Below are positions 7,387-14,369 of a stretch of 46,039 nt of DNA, in pieces (within the stretch, counting starts at the first letter, position 1; every line of letters begins with the position of its first letter). The translations under genes were made by a program, and so were the position numbers. The notes beneath the pieces are model-generated. The model saw only the letters and a list, made by a program, of their open reading frames with translations. It had not been told where the DNA came from and ran no database searches. Source of the stretch: Oscillospiraceae bacterium (GTDB lineage: Bacteria; Bacillota; Clostridia; Christensenellales; Aristaeellaceae). The DNA is taken from NCBI GenBank assembly GCA_031270865.1, contig JAISWI010000050.1, positions 1 through 46,039 of the forward strand, given 5' to 3'.

Positions 7387-8411
7387 TTCGTATCGGCTTG
7401 GTTGGCTTGGGCGCGATGGGGCGCGGCCACCTGGAGACATACGCCCGCCTGATGGATGAGGACGATCGGGTAAAGCTCACCGCGCTGTGCGACGTCGATC
7501 CGAAGCGCTTCGAAACGCAGCAGGGTAACCTCAACATCGAGGGCGTGGGCAAGTCAAAAATCGACTTTTCCCGTTATCGGCTATTCTTCGACATTGACCG
7601 GATGTTGGCTGAGGAGCCTCTGGACATGGTCGATTTAGTTATACCAACATACCTACATTCGCCGGCGGCGGTCAAGGCGCTGGACAGGGGCTTGCACGTG
7701 TTCTGCGAGAAGCCGATGGCGCTCACCCCCGAGCTGTGCCAGGCGATGATCGACGCGCGGGACCGGTCGGGCAAACTTCTCATGATCGGGCAGTGCCTGC
7801 GGTTCTGGCCAGCTTATGAGAAGCTAAAGGAGATAATTGATAACGGCTCATTGGGCAAGCCGACGGCGGGATACTACGCGCGGTTCGGCGGAACGCCGCA
7901 AGGCTCGTTTGAGGATTGGTATCTGGATGAGTCCCGCTCGGGCGGCTGTCTGTTGGATCAGCATATCCATGATGTTGATATGGTGAATTGGCTGTTCGGC
8001 TTGCCTGAATCGGTATCAACGCGCGGGGTGAACGTCAATCCCGGCGCGGGCATCGACGCGCTGTCCTCGATATACCGTTACCCCGGCATGTCGGTGACTA
8101 CCGAGGACGATTGGTCGCTCAACGGCAAGGACATGCGCTTCTCGATGCGCTTCCGCCAGAACTTCGAGCGCGGCGCGGCCGTGTTCGAGAACAACGCGCT
8201 TACCATCTACCCCAACGGCGAGAAGTCGTATATACCGGACATGCCCGCCGACAACGGCTACTACCGCGAGCTGCGCTACTTCCTTGACAGGATCATCGAC
8301 GGCCAGCCCATCGAGACCGCGCCGCTTGAGAGCACGCGCGACACCATCCGCCTGGCCGTGGCGGAGCGAGAGTCGGCGAGGCGCGACGGCGACTGGGTCG
8401 CCGTCAGGTAG
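7383..8411 (+). CDS. Gfo/Idh/MocA-family sugar oxidoreductase
   Basis: A 342-residue NAD(P)-dependent dehydrogenase. The N-terminal Rossmann fold carries IRIGLVGLGAMGRGH, the family lysine is in VFCEKPMAL, and the second domain contains GGCLLDQHIHDVDMVNWLFG with the catalytic-region His-Asp. Such enzymes oxidise ring hydroxyls of sugars or inositols. The ATG at 7383 overlaps the stop of the isomerase gene (ATGA) and is preceded by GGGAGG. An upstream in-frame ATG at 7359 lies inside the previous gene and has no ribosome site. Its partner genes suggest one pathway with the isomerase and mutarotase. Confidence 0.92.
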   Translation: MIRIGLVGLGAMGRGHLETYARLMDEDDRVKLTALCDVDPKRFETQQGNLNIEGVGKSKIDFSRYRLFFDIDRMLAEEPLDMVDLVIPTYLHSPAAVKALDRGLHVFCEKPMALTPELCQAMIDARDRSGKLLMIGQCLRFWPAYEKLKEIIDNGSLGKPTAGYYARFGGTPQGSFEDWYLDESRSGGCLLDQHIHDVDMVNWLFGLPESVSTRGVNVNPGAGIDALSSIYRYPGMSVTTEDDWSLNGKDMRFSMRFRQNFERGAAVFENNALTIYPNGEKSYIPDMPADNGYYRELRYFLDRIIDGQPIETAPLESTRDTIRLAVAERESARRDGDWVAVR

Positions 8412-8445
8412 GATTGGCGGCAGGATTACCGATAGGAGTATAACG

Positions 8446-8760
8446 ATGGAGCGTTTTGCCTGGAAAGCCCGCCTGCTGCCCGGCATGCTGGATGAATACA
8501 TCAGGCGCCATAACGAAATCTGGCCGGAGATGACCGATACGCTAAACCGCGCGGGCATCGGCAACTACACGATATGGCATGTCGGCGGCGACCTGTTCGG
8601 CTACTACGAGTGCGCGAGCGTGGCCGAGGCCGCGCGTGTCCAGGCGGAATCCCCCGTCGTGGACCGCTGGAACGCGTACATGAAGGATGTCATGGTGATG
8701 GAGCTAGACCCCGAAACGGGATCGCAGGCCTTGCTGGAGCGGGTGTTCCTCCACGAATAA
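8446..8760 (+). CDS. rhaM: L-rhamnose mutarotase
   Basis: A 104-residue protein matching the RhaM family (usual length 104), which interconverts the alpha and beta anomers of L-rhamnose and related sugars. The catalytic histidine is at position 22 in RRHNEIWPEM, as in the E. coli enzyme, and IWHVGGDLFGYYE plus the C-terminal LERVFLHE fit the family. The start is ATG 8446 with TAGGAG seven bases upstream; the frame extends further 5' but only within the oxidoreductase gene. It gives the best clue that this operon handles rhamnose or another 6-deoxyhexose. No rhaA, rhaB or rhaD is present in the window. Confidence 0.92.
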   Translation: MERFAWKARLLPGMLDEYIRRHNEIWPEMTDTLNRAGIGNYTIWHVGGDLFGYYECASVAEAARVQAESPVVDRWNAYMKDVMVMELDPETGSQALLERVFLHE

Positions 8761-8764
8761 CGCT

Positions 8765-9847
8765 ATGGACTGGCGGCTGAGCCATGGCGCGGTACGCCTG
8801 CCCGCGTTCTTCCCGGACGGGACGCGGGCGGTCGTGCGCTGCGTTGACTCGCTCGACCTGGAATCCTCGCGCGTGCCGGGCATCGTGATCAACACTTACC
8901 ACCTGATGACCCATCCCGGCGTGTCGGTGGTCAAGGCGATGGGCGGGGCGCACTCGCTGATGGGCTGGGACAGGCCGATCCTCACGGATTCCGGCGGGTT
9001 CCAGGTATTCTCGCTGATCAGGGAAAACCCCAAGCGCGGCGCTGTGCGCCCGGACGGGGTGAGGTTCACGCGCGAGGATGGCGGGGCTGTGAACCTCACG
9101 CCCGAGTCGTGCGTGCGCATGCAGTTCGCGCTGGGAGCGGACGCGATGATGTGCCTGGACGAGTGCACCGACCTGGAGGCCTCGCGGGAAACGTGCGAGC
9201 GGTCGGTGGAGCGGACGGTCAGATGGGCGAAGGCGTGCCGTGAGGAGTTCGAGCGGCAGGTAAGCCAGCGCCGAACTAAGCCGCCGCTGTTGCTTGGGAT
9301 CATTCAGGGCGGGGCGTATCCGGACCTGCGCCGCCAGTGCGCCGACGCGCTCAAGGCGCTGAAACTGGATGGATATGGCTTCGGCGGCTGGCCGCTGGAT
9401 GGCGGCGGGCGGCTGGATACAGACATACTGCGCGTAACGGCCGACGCTATGTTGGATGGTTTGCCCAAATACGCGATGGGGCTGGGCATGCCCGAGGCTA
9501 TCGTGGCGTGCGTGGACATGGGTTACAACCTGTTCGACTGCGTGGTCCCGACGCGCGAGGCGCGGCACAACCGATTGTATATATATAACGAACAAGCGGA
9601 ATGCCTAACCGACATCGACCCACGCGCGGACGGATTCTACCGCAGGTTGTATCCGCTCGACGAGGAATACTGGCGCGACCCGCGCCCGCTCTCCAGCGTG
9701 TGTGATTGCTTATGCTGCCGACGGTATTCGCGGGCTTACCTTAGCCATTTGTACCGTATCGGCGACCCGCTGGCGTACCGGTTGGGCACTATGCACAACC
9801 TGCGCTTCTATACCCAATTGATGGAATTGCTGCGCCGCGATGGATGA
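8765..9847 (+). CDS. tRNA-guanine transglycosylase family protein (divergent)
   Basis: A 360-residue Tgt-family enzyme; the family swaps a guanine in RNA for a 7-deazaguanine precursor. Catalytic residues are kept: Asp75 in LTDSGGFQVF, Asp132 in DECT, Gln181 in GIIQGG and nucleophile Asp258 in FDCVVPTR. The zinc site is Cys313, Cys315, Cys318 and His344. The substrate loop differs: canonical bacterial enzymes have GG-(L/V)-x-V-G-E, while this protein has GGWPLDGGG at 207-215. The second family motif LGVG-x-P-E reads MGLGMPE. There is no clear Shine-Dalgarno before ATG 8765, four bases after rhaM. No queA or queuosine synthesis genes are nearby. It could be an ordinary Tgt of a diverged lineage or a paralogue with another base or RNA target. 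Confidence 0.85.
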   Translation: MDWRLSHGAVRLPAFFPDGTRAVVRCVDSLDLESSRVPGIVINTYHLMTHPGVSVVKAMGGAHSLMGWDRPILTDSGGFQVFSLIRENPKRGAVRPDGVRFTREDGGAVNLTPESCVRMQFALGADAMMCLDECTDLEASRETCERSVERTVRWAKACREEFERQVSQRRTKPPLLLGIIQGGAYPDLRRQCADALKALKLDGYGFGGWPLDGGGRLDTDILRVTADAMLDGLPKYAMGLGMPEAIVACVDMGYNLFDCVVPTREARHNRLYIYNEQAECLTDIDPRADGFYRRLYPLDEEYWRDPRPLSSVCDCLCCRRYSRAYLSHLYRIGDPLAYRLGTMHNLRFYTQLMELLRRDG

Positions 9848-10664
9848 TGGTATCGTCGGGTATGTCCCGGAGGATGGTATCGCCGGGTATATCCCATCGG
9901 GAAAATACGCTAACGTGTGCCGCGCGTGCGTTGATCGTATCGTCGCCGAAGAATCCCGCAGGCACAAGAACGCCCGTGACCGTGACCGCGCCGTAAGGAA
10001 CAGGCTCTACCAGATAACGGGAGCCTACTCGCGGCATGGAGCGGCGGCGCGGGCGTTTGAGCGCGGCCTTGACGATAAGCTGCGCGGGTTGGACCCGGCC
10101 AATCCCGCCGGATGGCGCGCGGATTGCCTTGCGGAGCACGCGTCCACGCGCGAGAGATTGCCCGCGCTAATGGAGTTTTATGGTTATATAAAGGATATAT
10201 GCTCGTCGGCGGCTGTCGTCGCCGACTATGGCTGCGGGTTGAACCCGTTCGCGCTGCCTTTATGGAAACCGGACGGGCTGACGCGCTATGAGGCGTACGA
10301 CGCGGACACGCGTTGCGTCGATTACGCCAACGCGCTGTTCCGGCGAATGGGCCTGCCTGAAGCGGCGCGGGCGCTCGACCTCGTCGCTGAAACGCCGCGA
10401 ACCACGGCGGACGCGGCGCTGCTGCTGAAACTCCTGCCCGTGCTGGATATGCAGCGCGTCGGGCGCGGGCTAGAGTTGCTGCGGGATGTCGCCTCGCCCA
10501 TCAAGGTTGTGTCGTTCCCGCTGGCGGGGTTGTCCGGCACGGACCGCGCCAGACGCATAGGAGGCACGGCGGCGAGGTTCGAGCGCGACGCCGTGGAAGC
10601 CGGGCTTACCGTAGTCGAGTCGCGGCGCGTCGGCTCGGAGATGGTATTCGTTATATCCAACTAA
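9840..10664 (+). CDS. ArmA/RmtB-like 16S rRNA (guanine-N7) methyltransferase homologue
   Basis: A 274-residue SAM-dependent methyltransferase resembling the aminoglycoside-resistance enzymes of the Arm/Rmt (FmrO) family, which methylate N7 of G1405 in 16S rRNA. As I recall RmtB/ArmA, matching landmarks run in order: the helical N-terminal domain with KYANVCRACVDRI and ITGAYSR; HASTRERLP at 100-108; the SAM-site motif DYGCGLNPFALP at 129-140; EAYDADTRCVDYAN; KLLPVLD at 197-203; and VVSFPLAGLSG at 223-233. The usual GRxKGM-like target loop is altered to GTDRARR. Residues 2-20 are a near-exact duplication (DGIVGYVPE, DGIAGYIPS). The ATG overlaps the tgt-like stop by 8 bp. Activity on rRNA and resistance are inference. 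Confidence 0.82.
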   Translation: MDDGIVGYVPEDGIAGYIPSGKYANVCRACVDRIVAEESRRHKNARDRDRAVRNRLYQITGAYSRHGAAARAFERGLDDKLRGLDPANPAGWRADCLAEHASTRERLPALMEFYGYIKDICSSAAVVADYGCGLNPFALPLWKPDGLTRYEAYDADTRCVDYANALFRRMGLPEAARALDLVAETPRTTADAALLLKLLPVLDMQRVGRGLELLRDVASPIKVVSFPLAGLSGTDRARRIGGTAARFERDAVEAGLTVVESRRVGSEMVFVISN

Positions 10665-11440
10665 TTGCCCGTGCTGAGATACCGCTTAACGCCCATTTTC
10701 CACACAAAGGCGCATGGGATTATGTATAGCATCCCTATCAGCGGCGAGAGCGCGTAAAGCGCGGCGCTGCCGGTTGTCCGGCCCGTCAGGTACATCAGCG
10801 GCAGGTAGTTGAAACATCCGTATGGCAGTATAAACGTGAAGAACCTCAACGCGGTCCTGCCGTATATGGGCAGCGGGTAACTGGCGATCTCGCGCCCGCC
10901 ATCGGTGAAAACGTTCATGACCTCCAGCCCCTCGATCGTCACGAAGCAGAGCGCCGCGCTTACCATGAACACCCCAATGAATATCACAGCGCCGGAAAGT
11001 ATCATCATCACCAGTACGGCGGCCTTGGCCGCCGTCCAGACGACGCCGAGGTTCCTAACCGCGAACGGAAGAATCGCCCCGCCGACGAAGAGCCGCCCCA
11101 GCCGCGTCAACTCAAACGACGAGCCGAGCACCTGCAGCGCAAGCCCGCGCGGTCTGACCAACAGCCGGTCGAAGTCTCCGCTTACCACCAACCGGCTGAA
11201 CATGTCAAACCCCCGCGCCACGCATTCCGCGATCGAGAAGGCCATGAACGCCGCCGCGTAGCACATCGCGGCCTCGGCGAACGTCCAGCCCGCGACTGTG
11301 TCGAACCTATCGAACATGATCGCCATGCTTGCGAACCCCAGCGCGCAGAACAGGACCTGCGTGACCAGCGTCATCCAGAACGACGAGCGGTATATCGCGG
11401 CGGAGCGAAGCTGCATGCGCAGGTATTTGAAGTAAATCAA
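10661..11440 (-). CDS. ABC-2 family transporter permease (second subunit)
   Basis: A 259-residue integral membrane protein of the ABC-2 permease group that travels with a second permease and an ATPase (the uncharacterised three-gene exporter type). About six membrane segments are visible, with the family-typical N-terminus YFKYLRMQLRSAAIYRSSF and the loop SGDFDRLLVRPRGLALQVLG. The start is taken as TTG at 11440, preceded by a G-rich site six bases upstream; the nearby ATG at 11447 is in another frame. A downstream ATG at 11416 is the alternative. The gene converges on the methyltransferase gene with a 4-bp overlap. Substrate unknown; a wall or envelope component is suggested by the deacetylase in the same operon. 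Confidence 0.85.
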   Translation of the reverse strand: MIYFKYLRMQLRSAAIYRSSFWMTLVTQVLFCALGFASMAIMFDRFDTVAGWTFAEAAMCYAAAFMAFSIAECVARGFDMFSRLVVSGDFDRLLVRPRGLALQVLGSSFELTRLGRLFVGGAILPFAVRNLGVVWTAAKAAVLVMMILSGAVIFIGVFMVSAALCFVTIEGLEVMNVFTDGGREIASYPLPIYGRTALRFFTFILPYGCFNYLPLMYLTGRTTGSAALYALSPLIGMLYIIPCAFVWKMGVKRYLSTGN

Positions 11441-11443
11441 CCG

Positions 11444-12265
11444 TCATCCCCCCTGAATCACCGCGCGGCGCAGCACGGCGCGGAACGCGAACCATCCCGT
11501 CACGCCAAGGAATATTACCCAGGCCAGCTGCAGCCCTATAGCCTCCGCCGCCGCCGCGCCAGCCAGATCGCCCGAATACACGCGGAACGGAACGTCCGCC
11601 GTGTAACGGAACGGCAGCAGGTTCAGTATTCGCTGCAGCCAGTCCGGCATCAGCGGCAGCGGTATCAGCAGGCCGGACGCGAAGTCCGACAGCGTGCTGA
11701 CCAGCAGGCGAGGCCCGGTCAGGCTCATCATGACGAACGTCAGCGTATAGACGTACATCGACAGCCCCACCACGACCAGCAGCGCCAGCGCCAGCGACAG
11801 CGCGAACATCAGCGCGGCCCCGACGCCAGGCGGCGGGATCATGCCATACGGCGCGGGCAGCAGCGCGGCGAACACAAGCACCGGGACACACCTCAACGAC
11901 CACCGCGCGATCCGGTTAGCTATCAGCCGCGCCGCCCACAGCGAGTAAAGCTCCATCGGGCGGCACAGCGAATACGCCACGCTCCCGCTGACGATCTGGT
12001 CGCTAAGCTCACCGTCCTGGCTCCACAGCGCGACGATCATGAGGCACGACTGTTTCAGCCACTGGTAGGCGACCAGACGGTCCAGCGGCATGGGCGGGAC
12101 GACCGTCCCATCCCGGTAGAACGCGCTGAACATCATCACGAACACGAACCCGAAGAAGAACTGCGTCGCGATACCAGCCCACGCCGCCGCGCGGTGCTGA
12201 AGCTGAGCGATAAGCTGGACACGGAACATGGAGGCGTAAGGCCTGGCCAGCTCCTTAATAGTCAT
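11444..12265 (-). CDS. ABC-2 family transporter permease (first subunit)
   Basis: A 273-residue membrane protein with about six hydrophobic segments, partner of the following permease and the upstream ATPase. The segment QIVSGSVAYSLCRPMELYSLW matches the loop of this permease group. The ATG at 12265 has AGGAG eight bases upstream. Its first 12 codons (MTIKELARPYAS) and its ribosome site are copied three more times upstream as a 48/48/49-bp tandem array (12230-12410). Translation could therefore be fed by reinitiation or by several competing start sites. The extra base in the nearest unit puts all upstream copies out of frame with this gene. Confidence 0.87.
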   Translation of the reverse strand: MTIKELARPYASMFRVQLIAQLQHRAAAWAGIATQFFFGFVFVMMFSAFYRDGTVVPPMPLDRLVAYQWLKQSCLMIVALWSQDGELSDQIVSGSVAYSLCRPMELYSLWAARLIANRIARWSLRCVPVLVFAALLPAPYGMIPPPGVGAALMFALSLALALLVVVGLSMYVYTLTFVMMSLTGPRLLVSTLSDFASGLLIPLPLMPDWLQRILNLLPFRYTADVPFRVYSGDLAGAAAAEAIGLQLAWVIFLGVTGWFAFRAVLRRAVIQGG

Positions 12266-12410
12266 AGGCCACGCTCCTGGAGGCGTAAGGCCTGGCCAGC
12301 TCTTTAAAAGTCATAGGCGCGCTCCTGGAGGCGTAAGGCCTGGCGAACTCTTTAAAAGTCATAGGCGCGCTCCTGGAGGCGTAAGGCCTGGCGAACTCCT
12401 TAAAAGTCAT
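12230..12410 (-). repeat. 48-bp tandem array of RBS+start cassettes at the permease 5' end
   Basis: Units on the minus strand: 12410-12363 (48 bp), 12362-12315 (48 bp), 12314-12266 (49 bp) and a partial unit forming the permease start (12265-12230). Each begins ATGACT and ends with AGGAG followed about eight bases later by the next ATG. The end of the ATPase gene (AAGGAGCATGGCCT before 12410) resembles the end of a unit, which suggests that the array grew from the original ATPase/permease junction. The one-base insertion in the last full unit shifts the frame. Confidence 0.93.
12255..12410 (-). CDS. Small ORF made of the tandem array (51 aa)
   Basis: Starting at the ATG that overlaps the ATPase stop (ATGA), the repeat array encodes a 51-residue peptide: two exact copies of MTFKEFARPYASRSAP and one variant ending RSVAYDY. 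It stops at TAA 12257-12255, inside the permease gene, overlapping the permease ATG (12265) by 11 bases. AAGGAG lies upstream in the ATPase tail. It is probably a by-product of the 5' duplication that acts, if at all, as a translated leader allowing stop-and-restart at the permease ATG. Whether the peptide is stable or functional is unknown. Confidence 0.45.
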   Translation of the reverse strand: MTFKEFARPYASRSAPMTFKEFARPYASRSAPMTFKELARPYASRSVAYDY

Positions 12411-13207
12411 AGGCCATGCTCCTTATACATTCCCGCGACGATCTCCTCCACCGGCAGACCCTCCGCCGTCTCACTGGACTTGACCGCGCTCATCGTCCCG
12501 TCGTACAGTACGCGGCCCTTGCCGATCAGTATGATCCTATCGGTCAGCGCCTCGATGTCGTTCATGTCGTGGGTGGTCAGCAGCACGGTCACCCCGCGCT
12601 CCGCGTTTATCTCGCGGATGAACTGCCGGACCGCCAGCTTGCTTACAGCGTCCAGCCCTATAGTAGGCTCGTCCAAAAAAAGTATCTCCGGGTTGTGCAG
12701 GAGTGACGCGGCCAGCTCCGCGCGCATCCGCTGGCCGAGGCTTACCTGGCGCAGCGGGGTATTCAGGAACGGGCCGATATCCAGCGCGTCGACCAGCCTA
12801 TCCCGCGATCGGTTATAATCGTTATGTGGCACGCGGTAAATATCGCGCAGCAGGTCGAACGAGTCCGCGATGGGCACATCCCACCACAGCTGCGAGCGCT
12901 GCCCGAACACCACGCCGATCCGCCGCGCCAGCGCCTTGCGCTCCGTCCACGGCGTTAGCCCCGCGACGGAACAGGTCCCGCTGTCCGGAACCAGTATGCC
13001 GCTCATAACCTTTATGGATGTGGACTTGCCCGCTCCGTTCGGGCCGATGTATCCGACGATCGCGCCGTCCGGTATCACGAACGACACGCCGTCCAGGGCG
13101 TTGACGGTGTTATATTCCCGGTGGAACAGCGAGGCGAGGGCGGACTTCGCTCCGGGTTGGCGCCTCACCACCCTGAACGACTTGCGGATGCCGGTCAGGG
13201 TAATCAT
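12407..13207 (-). CDS. ABC transporter ATP-binding protein
   Basis: A 266-residue ATPase partner of the two ABC-2 permeases. Walker A is GPNGAGKST in YIGPNGAGKSTSIKVMSG, the Q-loop region is GVVFGQRSQLWWDVP (typical of this exporter type), the signature is VSLGQRMR, Walker B is EILFLDEPTIGLD, and the H-loop is LLTTHD. The frame is open far upstream, but the ATG at 13207 overlaps the deacetylase stop by ATGA and begins MITLTGIRKSF, as the family does. It energises export of an unknown substrate across the membrane. The operon with a polysaccharide deacetylase hints at a cell-envelope role. Confidence 0.92.
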   Translation of the reverse strand: MITLTGIRKSFRVVRRQPGAKSALASLFHREYNTVNALDGVSFVIPDGAIVGYIGPNGAGKSTSIKVMSGILVPDSGTCSVAGLTPWTERKALARRIGVVFGQRSQLWWDVPIADSFDLLRDIYRVPHNDYNRSRDRLVDALDIGPFLNTPLRQVSLGQRMRAELAASLLHNPEILFLDEPTIGLDAVSKLAVRQFIREINAERGVTVLLTTHDMNDIEALTDRIILIGKGRVLYDGTMSAVKSSETAEGLPVEEIVAGMYKEHGL

Positions 13208-14106
13208 TCGATCCCCAATCGTTTCATAAAGGCCTCCGTCGTGGTGTAACCGCTCCGGTTGAAGCGGTTTAGGTGGAAGAGGGCGTCCGGATCGCGTGGC
13301 AGGCAGTTCACCTTCTCGCGGCATGTCATCGCCGCCTTGAACCCTAGGTCGCGCAGAAGCGTCCACGACCCGTCGTACGTGAACCCATACGGGTACGTGA
13401 AGCACGCGGCCTCCACGCCCGTGTTCAGCCTGAGCAGCTGCTGCATCATGCTGACATCCTCCATCAGCGAGGATTGGAACGCGGCCTTGGTCTCGCCCGC
13501 GCGACGGGTGAAGCCCCTGCGCCCGTTCTTCTCGCCATGGAGGTTGTATGAGTGGTTCGCGATCTCGACGGTTTCGGTAGACGCGGCCTCGCGTATGTCG
13601 GCCCACGTCATGTACGCGTACAGCGGCGAGGGGTCGCGCTCACGCTCCGCCCGCTCGATGAACGTGCCGCATACCGAGAACACGCCTCGCATCCCGCGCT
13701 GTTTCAGCTGCGGCAGCGCGTAGGCCAGGTTGTTCAGCTGGCCGTCGTCGAATGTCAGCATGACGGGTCTTGCTGGCAGCGCGGCCTCCCCGAGCGCGTA
13801 GCTTACTAAATCGGCAATGAGGACAGTATTATACCCCCGCGCGGACAGCCAGTCAAGGTCGTTTGCCAGCTGGGACACGGTTATCTGGTAATCGTTGCGC
13901 GGCAAGCCGTCCCTTACCACGCTGTGATACATGATGATGGGCAGCCGGACGCCCGCGCCGCCCGACGAGCCAATATCAACGTCTATAGCCCGCCGCGCCC
14001 GCGCCGAACCCATCGCTATCCCGGCGGCCAACGCGCATAAAACCACCAGCGCGGCCACCGACACGCGCCGCGCCTGGCGTATGGTTATGAACAAATATCT
14101 TCTCAT
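13204..14106 (-). CDS. Polysaccharide deacetylase family protein (NodB domain)
   Basis: A 300-residue extracellular or membrane-anchored carbohydrate esterase of family 4. A single N-terminal hydrophobic segment (VSVAALVVLCALAAGIAMG) is a signal or anchor. PIIMYHSVV opens the domain, VMLTFDDGQLNN carries the metal/catalytic Asp pair, and HSYNLH is the HxxxxH metal site. It removes N-acetyl groups from wall or exopolysaccharide sugars. The ATG at 14106 has GGGGGT seven bases upstream; a GTG at 14112 is too close to that site. It precedes the ABC transporter genes with ATGA overlap, so modification and export or sensing may be linked. The region upstream is the 84-bp repeat array. Confidence 0.9.
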   Translation of the reverse strand: MRRYLFITIRQARRVSVAALVVLCALAAGIAMGSARARRAIDVDIGSSGGAGVRLPIIMYHSVVRDGLPRNDYQITVSQLANDLDWLSARGYNTVLIADLVSYALGEAALPARPVMLTFDDGQLNNLAYALPQLKQRGMRGVFSVCGTFIERAERERDPSPLYAYMTWADIREAASTETVEIANHSYNLHGEKNGRRGFTRRAGETKAAFQSSLMEDVSMMQQLLRLNTGVEAACFTYPYGFTYDGSWTLLRDLGFKAAMTCREKVNCLPRDPDALFHLNRFNRSGYTTTEAFMKRLGIE

Positions 14107-14117
14107 CGCCACACCCC

Positions 14118-14369
14118 CGGTTCACTCTATGGAACCGGGGATGGGATCAGAACCTAGCCCAGCGCGACGTCCAGCGCCATCATCACCAGGAAGCCTGCCA
14201 TGGGTTCACTCAGTGGAACCGGGGATGGGATCAGAACCTAGCCCAGCGCGACGTCCAGCGCCATCATCACCAGGAAGCCGACCATGGGTTCACTCAGTGG
14301 AACCGTGGATGGGATCAGAACCTAGCCCAGCGCGACGTCCAACACCATCATAACAAGGAAGCCTGCCAT
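14118..14369 (-). repeat. 84-bp triplication at the 3' end of the ZIP transporter gene
   Basis: Three head-to-tail 84-bp units: 14118-14201, 14202-14285 and 14286-14369. The last contains the final 15 codons plus stop of the ZIP gene and a short hairpin (GGTTC/GAACC). The two extra copies re-encode the same tail, MAGFLVMMALDVALG and stop, but lie beyond the true stop. The two spare copies are more like each other than like the gene's own tail. The array ends at the ribosome site of the deacetylase gene. Confidence 0.92.

Noticed and set aside
11307-11903. Second frame over the ABC permease junction with an ATGA overlap at 11444-11447
   Set aside because: The ATG at 11447 leads into a frame with Arg/Gly/Ala-rich non-membrane sequence; the permease frame starting at TTG 11440 shows clear membrane segments.
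12230-12410. CRISPR-like repeats
   Set aside because: Units are contiguous tandem copies of coding sequence with no unique spacers and no cas genes nearby.
14118-14369. CRISPR-like or terminal-repeat array
   Set aside because: Direct tandem copies of a gene's tail without spacers; not palindromic ends of a mobile element.
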